Source: Mesorhizobium kowhaii (GTDB lineage Bacteria; Pseudomonadota; Alphaproteobacteria; Rhizobiales; Rhizobiaceae). From it: DNA of 64,000 nucleotides. Below the pieces are notes generated by a model that worked only from the letters and a program-made list of their open reading frames with translations, searched no databases and had not been told where the DNA came from. The position numbers and the translations under genes are program-made. The stretch lies in contig NZ_MZXV01000062.1 of NCBI RefSeq assembly GCF_003253745.1, forward strand, positions 186,001-250,000, written 5' to 3'. Shown here piece by piece: positions 18,161 through 27,865 of this stretch (position 1 is its first letter; each line of letters opens with the position of its first letter).

Positions 18161-19360
18161 TCACTCCGCCAGCGTCTTCAGGAAGGCCACCAGTGCCGCA
18201 CGTTCGCGGTCCGACAGCTCCAGCGGATGGATTTCGGATGTCCCCTCGACACTGGGCGCTGCCTTGGCGTAATGCGCGACCACCTCGTCAAGCGACGAGA
18301 ATTGCCCGGCATGCATATAGGGTGGGCGCGTCGCCGCGCCGCGCAACGACGGTGTCTTGTAGGCCCGGATCAGCTGCGGCGCGTCCTTGACCATGAAACG
18401 CAGCTCGCCACAGGCGCTGGCATCGCCGTCACGAAAGGCGCCTAAACAGTTGAACGGGTCGGCCTCGACCTGCGCCACCGCATCGATGCGGCCGCGATCC
18501 GGCGGCAGATCCGCAACGGGCGGCACGCCGGTGTTGTGAAAACTGTTGTCGGTGAAGCGCGGGCCATCGTGACAGGTCACGCAATTGGCCTTGCCGATGA
18601 ACAGTTTCAGACCGAGGATTTCCTCCTTGGAAAAGGCCGCATCGCCTTTTGGCTCGGCGCCGGTGACGAGGTCCAGCGCAAAGCGGTCGAAGCGCGTCGG
18701 CGCCGGCTCGATCGACCGTTCGAAGGCGGCTATCGCCTTGCCGATATTGGCATAGACGCCGTTGATCGCGTCGCGCTGCGCGCCGCTCATCGCGTTCCAG
18801 GCGGCCTTCTCGGCATCGTTTCCGAGCGGGCTGGCATTCAACGGCATGCCGGCGAAATCGGGCAGCGGCCCGAAGATGCGCTCATAGCGCTCGCCGAATC
18901 GCGCCTTGATATAATGCGCATAGGCGGCGCGGTTTCCCGCCTGCTCCAGCGGGTTTTCGAGCGGCGTCAGCGCTTGCGCCCACAGGCTGTCGCGGCGGCC
19001 ATCCCAGAAGAACCAGGGATCGCGCGCGACGCCGGCCAGCGGCATGGTGCGCCGATTGGTGTGGCCGACGCCGACTGCTTGCGGCAGGTCGTCCTGGAAC
19101 TGGCGGTCGATCTTGTGGCAGGTCGAGCACGACACCGTGCCATCACGGCTCATCCCCTGGTCGAAGAACAGCGTCGAGCCGAGAGCGGCAGCGGCCGGCA
19201 CATCGGCAAAACGATTGGTGGTGTCGGGCTTCAGCGACGGCAGCGCCGACAGCGCCAGCGAGGCGATGGTCTTCTTTTCGGTATCGGAAAAATCCGGCTC
19301 TCCGCACCCGGCAAGGATGACCGCCACCATCAGCGTCAGAACACGCGGAAAGTGCCTCAT
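18161..19360 (-). CDS. Di-heme cytochrome c peroxidase family lipoprotein (MauG/CcpA-like)
   Basis: A 399-residue lipoprotein: signal sequence then the lipobox LAGC, so it is anchored on the periplasmic side. Two c-type heme motifs are present, CSTCH in the first third and CVTCH in the second half, as in bacterial di-heme peroxidases and MauG. The conserved WFFWDGRRDSLWAQA and TPSLRG segments support the family. It either reduces hydrogen peroxide or modifies a protein partner. The YtkA-like gene ends seven bases upstream, so the pair is co-transcribed. Its stop abuts the stop of putR. Confidence 0.88.
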   Translation of the reverse strand: MRHFPRVLTLMVAVILAGCGEPDFSDTEKKTIASLALSALPSLKPDTTNRFADVPAAAALGSTLFFDQGMSRDGTVSCSTCHKIDRQFQDDLPQAVGVGHTNRRTMPLAGVARDPWFFWDGRRDSLWAQALTPLENPLEQAGNRAAYAHYIKARFGERYERIFGPLPDFAGMPLNASPLGNDAEKAAWNAMSGAQRDAINGVYANIGKAIAAFERSIEPAPTRFDRFALDLVTGAEPKGDAAFSKEEILGLKLFIGKANCVTCHDGPRFTDNSFHNTGVPPVADLPPDRGRIDAVAQVEADPFNCLGAFRDGDASACGELRFMVKDAPQLIRAYKTPSLRGAATRPPYMHAGQFSSLDEVVAHYAKAAPSVEGTSEIHPLELSDRERAALVAFLKTLAE

Positions 19361-19367
19361 CGGTCGC

Positions 19368-19817
19368 TCACAGCACCACGTTGAACAGCACCGTGTCGGA
19401 GCCGGCCGTGGCCGAGATGGCGAAGTGCAGTTGCCACCAGCCACTCATCGTGAATTTCACCCCTTCGATCCGATAGCGCCCGTCGCCGAGATAGTCGGTC
19501 GCTTGCGGGCTGGTCGGCAGGCCGTGATTGTGCTGCGGCATGCCGCCGGAAATCGCGATCGCGGCCCCCTCCACCGGCGCGCCGGCTTTTGTCTTCAGGG
19601 TCAGCAGCCAGGATTCCAGTTCGCCTTGCCGCACAACGCCCCGCTCGGGCGAAAAGCTTGCCACGAAAAGCCCGTTGTCGGTGTTCTTCGTGCGCGACAC
19701 ATCCGGGACGGCAGGCTGCGACGATCGCGGCGCCGTCAGATAGACGACCGCGAGAATGCCGACCAGCAAGGCAGCCAGACCAAGACCCGCCAGAAGATAA
19801 CGCCATAACGATGCCAA
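19368..19817 (-). CDS. Membrane-anchored YtkA/FixH-like protein
   Basis: A 149-residue protein with one N-terminal membrane helix (YLLAGLGLAALLVGILAVVYL) and a periplasmic beta-sandwich-like domain containing GGMPQHNHGLPTSPQ and GVKFTMSGWWQLHF, as in YtkA-like domains. The His- and Met-containing loop could bind metal. A TTG start at 19817 is chosen because GAGGA lies six bases ahead; the open frame upstream of it does not look like protein. It is paired with a di-heme peroxidase lipoprotein, which suggests a shared periplasmic redox or metal task. Confidence 0.7.
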   Translation of the reverse strand: MASLWRYLLAGLGLAALLVGILAVVYLTAPRSSQPAVPDVSRTKNTDNGLFVASFSPERGVVRQGELESWLLTLKTKAGAPVEGAAIAISGGMPQHNHGLPTSPQATDYLGDGRYRIEGVKFTMSGWWQLHFAISATAGSDTVLFNVVL

Positions 19818-19968
19818 ACCGGTTCCTCTTCTGCAGACAACGTTTTGCCGGACGGATCGCGTCCCGCCAGCCTGTGGGAAAACGCTGTGGCGGAAAAAAC
19901 CCTGCTTGCCAAGCATGGCGCTGCCGGTGGCAAAAAGCTACAGCACCGGGATCATTGGAGGATTGTAG

Positions 19969-20892
19969 ATGGCGGGAAACGGCGTCGCCTCGATCGGCGA
20001 ATGCATGCTTGAACTGTCGGGCCAGACGGGGCCGAACTGGCGCATGGGCTTTGCCGGCGACACGTTCAACACGCTGTGGGCGCTGCACGCGTTGAGCACT
20101 GAGCGGCCAGCCACCTATGTCTCGGCCTTCGGCGACGATCCCTTCTCGCAAGGCCAGATCGGTTTCTTCGCCGAAAACGGCATCGGCATCGGCTCCAGCC
20201 CGATCATAGCGGGGGCAAGGCCCGGCCTCTATGCGATCACACTGACCGGTGCCGAGCGCTCCTTCACCTACTGGCGCGGCGACGCCGCCGCCCGGCAGCT
20301 CGCCTCGGATCCGGCCGCATTGTCGAAAAACCTGGAAAATCAGTCGCTTGTATACTTTTCCGGTATCACTTTGGCAATTCTGGAGGACGCCGCGCGCGCC
20401 ACGCTATTGGCGGCTGTGGCCAAGGCGCGCGCGGCTGGCTCGACTGTCGCCTTCGACCCCAACTACCGGCCGCGGCTCTGGCGCCGGCGCGAGGATGCGC
20501 AGGCAGCGATCGCCGAAGCGCTTGCCGTCACCGACATCGCCTTGCCGACCTTTCCCGACGAGCAGATGCTGTTTGAGGATGCAACGCCGCAAGCGACCGC
20601 CGAACGGCTCGGGCAAATGGTCAGCGAGGTCGTCGTCAAGAACGGCGAGGCGCCGGCGCTGATTGCCGAAAACGGAACATTGCACGACGTGCCGGCGATC
20701 CATGTCGAGGCACCCGTCGACACAACCGGCGCCGGCGATTCCTTCAATGGCGCCTATCTGGCCGCACGCCTCGCCCGCCACGCCCCGGCAAATGCCGCAT
20801 TGCGCGCCCATCGCGTCGCCGCCGCCGTGGTACAGGTGCGCGGCGCGCTGGCGCCGTTCGAGACGTTGCGAGCGGCGTTCGAAAACGAATGA
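19969..20892 (+). CDS. kdgK: 2-dehydro-3-deoxygluconokinase (KdgK), PfkB family
   Basis: A 307-residue sugar kinase that phosphorylates 2-keto-3-deoxygluconate for the Entner-Doudoroff route. It shows the PfkB N-terminal motif (GFAGDTFNTLWAL), the KdgK-like FDPNYRPRLW segment, and the C-terminal PfkB signature DTTGAGDSFNGAYLAARLA with the catalytic Asp in GAGD. GGAGG precedes the ATG. It stands alone and converges on galM. Another PfkB sugar specificity is possible, but the FDPNYRPRLW region favours KDG. Confidence 0.85.
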   Translation: MAGNGVASIGECMLELSGQTGPNWRMGFAGDTFNTLWALHALSTERPATYVSAFGDDPFSQGQIGFFAENGIGIGSSPIIAGARPGLYAITLTGAERSFTYWRGDAAARQLASDPAALSKNLENQSLVYFSGITLAILEDAARATLLAAVAKARAAGSTVAFDPNYRPRLWRRREDAQAAIAEALAVTDIALPTFPDEQMLFEDATPQATAERLGQMVSEVVVKNGEAPALIAENGTLHDVPAIHVEAPVDTTGAGDSFNGAYLAARLARHAPANAALRAHRVAAAVVQVRGALAPFETLRAAFENE

Positions 20893-20901
20893 TCTGAAGA
20901 A

Positions 20902-21924
20902 CTACGGAAGCCGGAACCGATACTCCGTCACATGATGGTAGATCGCGCCCGGCCACAGCGTTGCCTGCGGGAAATACGGCCGGTTCGGCGCATCCGGCCA
21001 CACTTGCGGCTCCAGGCAGAAACCGCAGAAGGCCTTGTAGTCTCGTCCTTCCAACCCCTTGCGCGGCGTCACGTACTGGCCGGTGTAGAGCTGGACTCCG
21101 GGCTCCGTGGTCCAGACCTCCATCTCGACACCGGAACTCGCCCCTTGCGTCCAAGCCGCCTGCTTGAGCGGCCCGCGCGTCGGAGCGAGGCAGAAATTCT
21201 GGTCGTAGGGCAGCTGTTCGCCCTCGGTCTCCATGCGCAGCGACCGCGCCTGACGAAAATCGAAGGGCGTGCCGTCAACCGGCTTGACCACGCCGGTCGG
21301 GATCATGTCGCCATCGACCGGCAGATAGGCGCCGGCATTCAGCATCATCCTGTGGTCGAGAATGTCGCCAGCGCCACCATCATCCAGGTTGAAATAGGAG
21401 TGCTGGGTGAGATTGCACAGCGTCGGCTCCTCGCAGGTCGCGGTCAGTTCGACGCTGAGCGTGCCGGGGATCTTCAGCCGGTAGGTGCAGGTGACGTCGA
21501 GCGCGCCGGGAAAGCCCATCGTGCCGTCGGGATCATGCAGCGTCAGCGTGACGAAATCCCTGCCATGCAGCGAAACCGTCCACGGCCGGTGGAAATAGCC
21601 TTGCGAGCCGCCATGCAGCGTATGCTTGTCGAGGAAGTTGCGTTCGGTCTGATAGCGCTGGCCGGCGATGGTGAAGCGGCCGTCTCGGATGCGATTGGCA
21701 TAGCGGCCGACGACCGCGCCGAAGAAAGCGGTGTCGGTCTCATAGGCTTCCAAATTGTTATAGCCGAGCACCAGCGGCGCATCGTGCCCGGTGAGGCGCA
21801 AATCCTGGATGATCGCGCCCAGCCCGATGATGTTGGCGGTGAGACCACCGCCCCTGATCGTGAAGCGACGCACCGGCTCGCCTGCCTGCGTCGTGCCGAA
21901 AACCTCGCCGTCCTTCATTGCCAT
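20902..21924 (-). CDS. galM: Aldose 1-epimerase (galactose mutarotase)
   Basis: A 340-residue cytosolic mutarotase that interconverts alpha and beta sugar anomers. The catalytic His is in NLTQHSYFNLDD and the catalytic Glu in CGFCLEPQVWPDAPN, both typical of GalM, together with the substrate-binding NRIRDGRF and DKHTLHGG segments. The start is uncertain: ATG at 21924 (MAMKDGEV) or 21918. The long upstream extension of the frame is not protein-like. gabD ends 91 bases upstream in the same direction. Confidence 0.85.
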   Translation of the reverse strand: MAMKDGEVFGTTQAGEPVRRFTIRGGGLTANIIGLGAIIQDLRLTGHDAPLVLGYNNLEAYETDTAFFGAVVGRYANRIRDGRFTIAGQRYQTERNFLDKHTLHGGSQGYFHRPWTVSLHGRDFVTLTLHDPDGTMGFPGALDVTCTYRLKIPGTLSVELTATCEEPTLCNLTQHSYFNLDDGGAGDILDHRMMLNAGAYLPVDGDMIPTGVVKPVDGTPFDFRQARSLRMETEGEQLPYDQNFCLAPTRGPLKQAAWTQGASSGVEMEVWTTEPGVQLYTGQYVTPRKGLEGRDYKAFCGFCLEPQVWPDAPNRPYFPQATLWPGAIYHHVTEYRFRLP

Positions 21925-22015
21925 GCCCGCAAACGCCAGTTGATCCAGAGGATTTCGGCTGGTTTTCTCGACCCAGGTGAGCAGGTCACATATCTGCCCA
22001 CCTGGGGATAGTGTA

Positions 22016-23473
22016 TCAGAGGCCGAGGCCGCCGATGCAGACATATTTGGTGTCAAGGTAATCCTCGATGCCCTGATGTCCGCCTTCCTTGCCGAGGCCG
22101 GATTCCTTGACGCCGCCGAACGGCGCCTCGGGCGTGGTGATAAGGCCTTCATTGACGCCGACCATGCCGTATTTCAGCCCTTCCATGACGCGGAAGGCGC
22201 GGCCGAGATCGCCGGTGTAGAAATAGCAGGCGAGGCCGAATTCGGTGTCGTTGGCGAGCGCGATTGCCTCTTCCTCGGACTCGAACTTGAACACCGGGGC
22301 GACCGGGCCAAAGATCTCTTCCTTCATGAAGCGCATCTTGGGTGTCGCGTTGGCAATGACCGTCGGCTGAAAGAACGAGCCGCCGAGCGCGTGGCGCTTG
22401 CCGCCGGCAACGATCTTGCCGCCCTTGGCAGTGGCGTCGGCAATTAGCTCTTCGACCTTCTCGACCGCCTTCTCGTCGATCAGCGGTCCCTGCTGGACGC
22501 CGTCCTCGAGGCCGGAACCGACCTTCAACCCGTTGCTGGCGGCAGCGAGTTTCTCGACGAACTTGTCATAGACGCCAGCCTGAACCAGGAAACGGTTGGT
22601 GCAGACGCAGGTCTGGCCGGAGTTGCGGTACTTGGCGGTGATCGCACCGGCAACGGCACGTTCGAGGTCGGCGTCGTCGAAGACGATGAACGGCGCGTTG
22701 CCGCCGAGCTCCATCGACACCTTCTTGACGGTGACGGACGACTTCTGGATGAGAAGCTTACCGACCTCGGTCGATCCGGTGAAGGTGATCTTCGACACCA
22801 GAGGATTGGCGCAGATCTCGTCGCCGATCTCGCTGGCCGAACCGGTCAGGATGTTGATGACGCCCTTGGGGAAGCCGACTTCCTCGGCAAGCGCGCCCCA
22901 GGCCAGACCCGAGTACGGCGTCTGCGACGCAGGCTTGACGACCGCGGTGCAGCCGGCGGCAAGTGCCGGTCCGAGCTTGCGAGCCAGCATCGAGGACGGG
23001 AAATTCCACGGCGTGATGGCGGCGATGACGCCGACCGGTTCCTTGGTCACCAGGATGCGGCGGTCGGCCCAAGGCGACGGCACGACGTCACCGTAGGTGC
23101 GGCGGCCTTCCTCGGCGAACCACAGGATATAAGAGGCGGCCGAGCCAATCTCGCCCTTCGATTCGAACAGCGACTTGCCCTGCTCGATGGTCAGCAGCTC
23201 GGCCAGCACATCCTGATTGTCCATCATCGCGTCGTGCAGCTTGCGCAGCAGCTTCGAGCGCTCGAGCGCGGTCGTCTTGCGCCACGACTTGAAGGCGGTT
23301 TCAGCGGCCTCGATGGCGCGGCGGGTCTCGGCCTTGCCCGACTTCGGCACGGTCCCGATCTTGAGGCCGGTGGCCGGATTGTTGACATCGACCGTCTGGC
23401 CGCTGTCGGCCTGCACCCATTCGCCATTGATGAGATTGGCCTGCCGCATGAAATGGCTGGTTTTCTGAAGCAT
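22016..23473 (-). CDS. gabD: Succinate-semialdehyde dehydrogenase (GabD)
   Basis: A 485-residue aldehyde dehydrogenase that oxidises succinate semialdehyde to succinate in 4-aminobutyrate breakdown. The catalytic Cys lies in NSGQTCVCTNRFLVQ near residue 288, the general-base Glu in SMELGGNAPFIVFDDADL, and NAD(P) binding is through ITPWNFPSSMLARK. The start is set by GGAGGATAG immediately before ATG 23473. GabD-type family match is close, but other semialdehydes cannot be excluded. No gabT is adjacent. Confidence 0.88.
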   Translation of the reverse strand: MLQKTSHFMRQANLINGEWVQADSGQTVDVNNPATGLKIGTVPKSGKAETRRAIEAAETAFKSWRKTTALERSKLLRKLHDAMMDNQDVLAELLTIEQGKSLFESKGEIGSAASYILWFAEEGRRTYGDVVPSPWADRRILVTKEPVGVIAAITPWNFPSSMLARKLGPALAAGCTAVVKPASQTPYSGLAWGALAEEVGFPKGVINILTGSASEIGDEICANPLVSKITFTGSTEVGKLLIQKSSVTVKKVSMELGGNAPFIVFDDADLERAVAGAITAKYRNSGQTCVCTNRFLVQAGVYDKFVEKLAAASNGLKVGSGLEDGVQQGPLIDEKAVEKVEELIADATAKGGKIVAGGKRHALGGSFFQPTVIANATPKMRFMKEEIFGPVAPVFKFESEEEAIALANDTEFGLACYFYTGDLGRAFRVMEGLKYGMVGVNEGLITTPEAPFGGVKESGLGKEGGHQGIEDYLDTKYVCIGGLGL

Positions 23474-23669
23474 GGTCTATCCTCCGTTTGGCGCACTGAC
23501 GGGCCGGTCTGTGAAGTCTTCGGCGAGCGTGCGCAATGGACTGAAGCCGGCACACCAAAGCCACTGCTCTTTACCTAGGGCAAGGCCGGCAAGCAATCGC
23601 AAGATGGCATATAGGGGTTGGGCCAGCGGGAGACGAGGGCTGGCAGGCATGAACGGGTCTCAAATATCC

Positions 23670-24620
23670 CTACCCGAAAACCTGCACGACCACCGTCAGC
23701 CAGAAAGCCGTGGTGACGGCGGCGCAGGCCGTGGCGATGGTCATCTGGTTCGACGCCAGCGCCTGGCCGGTGTTGAACTGGACGGCGATGAGATAGGAAT
23801 TGATGCCGGATGGCAGCGCCGCCACCACGACCGCCACCTTGGCCGTCAGGGGCGGCAAGCCGAGCAGCCAGACGAAGGCAAGAACCAGCGCCGGCATCAG
23901 GAACAGCTTCAGCACCGAAAGCGCCAGCGCCGGCCGGACATTGCCGGAAATGCCGAAACGGCGCAGGCTGAGCCCCATGGCAAACAGCGCCACCGGCCCG
24001 GCCGTATCGGCCAGCGCATCGACCAGCCGCATGACAAGGTCGGGCAGCGGCGCGCCGCTGAGGCGCCAAGCGAGCCCTGCCAGAATGCCGATGATCAGCG
24101 GATTGATGAACAGCCGTCTCAGGAAACTGCGGATGATGCGCAGGGGATGCATGGTCTCGACGCTGCCGCGACCGAACATCTCGAAGAGGACGATCGAAGC
24201 CATCATCATGATCGGCAGGTGCACGGAGACGAGCAGCGACAGCACTTCGAAGCCGCTCGGGCCGAAAATGCCGAGAATGAAGGGAGCACCGAGCAGCACG
24301 ACATTGGAGTAGGCCGACGACACGCCGCCGACGACCCCGGCACGTGCATCCCGTCCGAAGATCCGCGTGGTGACGAGATGGCCGGCGGCCCAGGTGATCG
24401 CCACTGCCGCGAAATAGGCGCCCCACAGCGACCATGGCGCGACGCCGTGGAAATCGGCATTCACCATGGTCTGGAACAACAGCAGCGGCATCGCCACGCT
24501 GATCGCGAAATCGGATATACCCTCGCCGCTCGCCGGTCTGAGATAGCCGGTGAACCCGGCGAGATAGCCGATCGCGACAAGGCTGAAGACGAAAAGGACG
24601 GTTTCGGTGAGCGGAGACAT
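23670..24620 (-). CDS. AEC-family transporter (auxin efflux carrier fold)
   Basis: A 316-residue inner-membrane protein with about ten hydrophobic helices and the AEC two-half layout: SVAMPLLLFQTMVN in the first half, SAYSNVVLLGAPF in the middle, and a C-terminal half ending ATACAAVTTAFWLTVVVQVFG. Bacterial members move small organic acids such as malonate or malate. The start at ATG 24620 (MSPLTETVLF) fits the family. It is divergent from the caspase-TPR gene across 127 bases that hold a 13-base direct repeat. Confidence 0.82.
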   Translation of the reverse strand: MSPLTETVLFVFSLVAIGYLAGFTGYLRPASGEGISDFAISVAMPLLLFQTMVNADFHGVAPWSLWGAYFAAVAITWAAGHLVTTRIFGRDARAGVVGGVSSAYSNVVLLGAPFILGIFGPSGFEVLSLLVSVHLPIMMMASIVLFEMFGRGSVETMHPLRIIRSFLRRLFINPLIIGILAGLAWRLSGAPLPDLVMRLVDALADTAGPVALFAMGLSLRRFGISGNVRPALALSVLKLFLMPALVLAFVWLLGLPPLTAKVAVVVAALPSGINSYLIAVQFNTGQALASNQMTIATACAAVTTAFWLTVVVQVFG

Positions 24621-24664
24621 TTTTCCCGTGATAGGCGAGCCACGGTCGCGGCGCAATCGCGCCT

Positions 24665-24692
24665 GAATTTGATCATGCCGAATTTGATCATG
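24665..24692. repeat. Tandem 13-base direct repeat in a divergent promoter region
   Basis: GAATTTGATCATG occurs at 24665-24677 and again at 24680-24692, a 15-base period, in the space between the AEC gene and the caspase-TPR gene. Each copy contains the palindrome TGATCA. This could be a pair of operator half-sites or promoter elements; nothing in the sequence names the binder. Confidence 0.4.
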
Positions 24693-24747
24693 GTAGACTG
24701 GCAGCGTTATAGAGGGTTTGGATTATCAGGGCGGGCGCGAATGACAA

Positions 24748-27700
24748 ATGGCCTTTGTCGAAACTTCAAAGCGTAATCTTGTCCGGCAGGCGTGGCTGAC
24801 AGCTTTCGTCGCCGTGCTGTTTTGCCTTGCGGCGACAGCGCTTCAGGCCGCCGAAACGAAAAGCCTCAAGGGCGTGGCGCTGATCATCGGCCAGTCGAAA
24901 TACGAACACATCGCCGCCCTCCCCAACCCGGCCAACGACGCACGCGACGTGGCCAAGATGCTGACCGACCTCGGCTTCGACGCGCGTAACGTCACCGACC
25001 GCGACGCCGCCAAGCTGAAGCGCGACCTCGAACGGTTCGTCGAGGATGCCGAAGGCGCCGATGTCGCCTTCATCTACTATTCCGGTCATGGCATCGAGGC
25101 CGGCGGCGAGAACTATCTGGTTCCGGTCGATGCCGACATATCGTCCCTGGAAGATGCCGACGCGGCCCTGGTGCCGATTTCCGCCGTTATGGACGCGTTG
25201 AAAAAGACCGTGCCGGTGACGATCGTGCTGCTTGATGCCTGCCGCACCAATCCGTTTCCGGCGGACGCCATGGTGCGACGCGCGCCGACCGCTTCCGCCT
25301 CGCCGATTGGTGCCGGCGGGCTGGGACCGGTGCGCGGCGCCAAGGCTCTCGGCAACACGCCGGCGACAGACGCGAGCCTGGGCACCGTGGTCGGCTTCGC
25401 CGCCGAACCCGGTCGCCCGGCGCTCGATGGCGCCGCTGGCGAAAACAGCCCCTACGCGGCCGCCCTGCTGCGTCATCTCGCGGCGATGAAAGGCACCGAG
25501 TTCGGCTCGGTCATGCGCATGGTGACGGAGGAAGTCTATCTCGACACCAAGGCCAAGCAGCGCCCTTGGGTCAATGAGAGCCTGCGCCGCCTGCTCTATT
25601 TCGGCATTGCACCACCCGAACCGACCGGCGACGACGGGTTGATCACTGGCGAGCGGCGGCAGCTGCTGTTGACCATTTCCGACCTGCCCGACCCTAAGCG
25701 GGCGCAAGTAGAGCTGGCCTCGCTGCAGGAAGGCGTGCCGCTCGACGCGCTCTATGGCGTGCTGAAGGCGCTCGGCACGGAAAAAATCCCCGAGGATCCG
25801 ACAGATCTGCAAAAGGTGCTCGACGCCCAGGCCGAGCGCCTGAAGAAGATGATGTCCGAGCGCGCCGCGCTGCGCACCGACGATCCCGAGATCAAACGCT
25901 TGGTCGCCTCCGCCGACAAGGCCATCGGCCAGGGCGCCATCGTGACGGCGCGCAAATTCCTGGATGACGCGGTCGGCCGGGTCGAGCAGACAAGCGATGT
26001 GGTCGATGAAGCTGAAGGCCTCGTCAAGCAGAAGCGCCTTGCCGATGCCGCGATCTACGCCAGGCGGGCCGATGCCTCGGCGCTGGTCTTCGACTACAAG
26101 TCCGCCGCCGGCGATTACGCCAAGGCGTTTTCGCTGGCCGAAAAGTGGGACGACAAGCTGCGCTGGAACTACAAGAGCCAGGAAGCCGAGGCGCTGAACG
26201 CTTCCGGCAATGCCACCGGCGATCTCGATGCCCTGCAGCATTCCATCGAGGCCTATCGCGTCATCCTGAACTTCATCCCCAATGGCGAACAGAACCGCGA
26301 CTGGGCGATCACCCGCAACAACGTGGCGGTGGTGCTGCAGACCATCGGCGAGCGCGAGACCGAAACCGCGCATCTCGAAGAAGCGGCGCAGATCTTTCGC
26401 GATTCGCTTGTCGTGTTCGAACGCGTGAAGGATGACATCAACTGGGCTGCGGCCCAAGGCAATCTCGGCAATGTCCTGTTGACGATCGGCGAACGGCAGA
26501 GCGACCCGAAGCGATTGAATGAAGCGGTGACGGCAATGCGCGCCGCGCTGGAGAAACGACCGCGCGACAAGGTACCTCTCGACTGGGCGTCGTCGCAGAT
26601 GATTCTCGGCATCGTGCTCTACGCGCTGTCCGAGCGTGAGCCAGCCGGCGAACATCTGGCGCAAGCGGAGGCTGCCTACCGGCTGGCACTTGAGGAATAC
26701 ACACGCGAGAAAACTCCGGTGGAGTGGGGGATGGTCGAGAACAATCTCGGCAACACGCTTGTGACGCTTGGCATCCAGCTCAACGACAAGGCAAAGATCG
26801 ATGAGGCGGCCGATGCGTTCCGCGCAGCGCTCAAGGTGCGAACCCGCGAAACCTTTCCGGTGGCGTGGGCGACTACCCGGCTCAACCTCGGCAACGCGCT
26901 GAGTGGCGTCGCACGCTTCGACATGGGCACCGATGCGCTCGAAGAGGCTGCCTCAGCATATGGCGATGCGCTGACGGTGTTTACCCGGCAACGATTTCCG
27001 AAGGACTGGGCATCCGCCCAGAACAATCTCGGTTCTATCTATCAGACGCTTGGCCAGCGCACCCGCGATGTGGCCATGCTCGATCAGTCGGCCGCATCGT
27101 TCCGGGCAGCCCGACAGGTCTATGTCAGACGAAAATTCCCGCTCGACTGGGCGGCAAGCCAGTACAGTCTTGGCAACACGCTGCGGCTTCTCGGCGGCGT
27201 GACCGACAAGCCGGAATACTATGGCGAGGCCATCGCCGCCTTTCGCGATGCGTTGCGTGAATACAAGCGCGAGACGAACCCGCGGCAATGGGCGCTGACC
27301 CAGGCGGGCCTCGGCTCGACGCTGCACTGGCTGAGCATGAGCAACGCCGACCCTAAGACCTTGCTTGAGTCCATCGCCGCGCGGCGGGCGGCACTTGAAG
27401 TGTTGACCATCGAAGCCGCACCCGTCGACTGGGCCAACGCCCAGAACGGCATCGGCATGAGCCTGCTCAACCTTGGCAATCTCCAGCGGACCGACAAATA
27501 TCTCAGCGATGCCGAGGCAGCCTTCACGGCAGCGCTGAAGGTGTTCACCCGCGAAAGCCAGCCGATGCAGTGGGCCTTCGAACAGAATAATCTCGGCGAC
27601 ATCCATTGGAACCGCGCCAGCTATGGCGGCGGCAAGGCCGAATATCGAAAAGCGATCGAATTCTTCGAGAGCGCCAAGCAGGGCTTTACCGAAGCCGGCT

Positions 27701-27768
27701 ACACGATGCCCATCCCGCTGACCGACAAGAAGATCGATCTGGCGAAGAAGCAAATGGCGAAGAAGTAG
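24748..27768 (+). CDS. Secreted caspase-like (C14) protein with a TPR array
   Basis: A 1006-residue protein. It has a signal peptide (AFVAVLFCLAATALQAAE), then a caspase/metacaspase-type p20 domain with KGVALIIGQSKYEHI at its start, catalytic His114 in YYSGHG and Cys165 in LLDACRTNPF. A helical linker (about residues 310-500) leads to ten tandem units of about 47 residues, from about residue 515 to 975. Each starts with a [DEQ]W[AG] tryptophan and reads like QNNLGNTLxxLG...A..AFRAAL, an unusual TPR variant. The protein should act in the periplasm or outside. It is monocistronic; substrate and trigger are unknown. Confidence 0.88.
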   Translation: MAFVETSKRNLVRQAWLTAFVAVLFCLAATALQAAETKSLKGVALIIGQSKYEHIAALPNPANDARDVAKMLTDLGFDARNVTDRDAAKLKRDLERFVEDAEGADVAFIYYSGHGIEAGGENYLVPVDADISSLEDADAALVPISAVMDALKKTVPVTIVLLDACRTNPFPADAMVRRAPTASASPIGAGGLGPVRGAKALGNTPATDASLGTVVGFAAEPGRPALDGAAGENSPYAAALLRHLAAMKGTEFGSVMRMVTEEVYLDTKAKQRPWVNESLRRLLYFGIAPPEPTGDDGLITGERRQLLLTISDLPDPKRAQVELASLQEGVPLDALYGVLKALGTEKIPEDPTDLQKVLDAQAERLKKMMSERAALRTDDPEIKRLVASADKAIGQGAIVTARKFLDDAVGRVEQTSDVVDEAEGLVKQKRLADAAIYARRADASALVFDYKSAAGDYAKAFSLAEKWDDKLRWNYKSQEAEALNASGNATGDLDALQHSIEAYRVILNFIPNGEQNRDWAITRNNVAVVLQTIGERETETAHLEEAAQIFRDSLVVFERVKDDINWAAAQGNLGNVLLTIGERQSDPKRLNEAVTAMRAALEKRPRDKVPLDWASSQMILGIVLYALSEREPAGEHLAQAEAAYRLALEEYTREKTPVEWGMVENNLGNTLVTLGIQLNDKAKIDEAADAFRAALKVRTRETFPVAWATTRLNLGNALSGVARFDMGTDALEEAASAYGDALTVFTRQRFPKDWASAQNNLGSIYQTLGQRTRDVAMLDQSAASFRAARQVYVRRKFPLDWAASQYSLGNTLRLLGGVTDKPEYYGEAIAAFRDALREYKRETNPRQWALTQAGLGSTLHWLSMSNADPKTLLESIAARRAALEVLTIEAAPVDWANAQNGIGMSLLNLGNLQRTDKYLSDAEAAFTAALKVFTRESQPMQWAFEQNNLGDIHWNRASYGGGKAEYRKAIEFFESAKQGFTEAGYTMPIPLTDKKIDLAKKQMAKK

Positions 27769-27865
27769 GGCTCCACCCGACCGCACCTTGTCTTTCGGCT
27801 GGCTTTACCGTCCCTATAGGTCCGGTCACCGGAACCCATTGCCGGGAACCGGAGAAGGATAGCCT

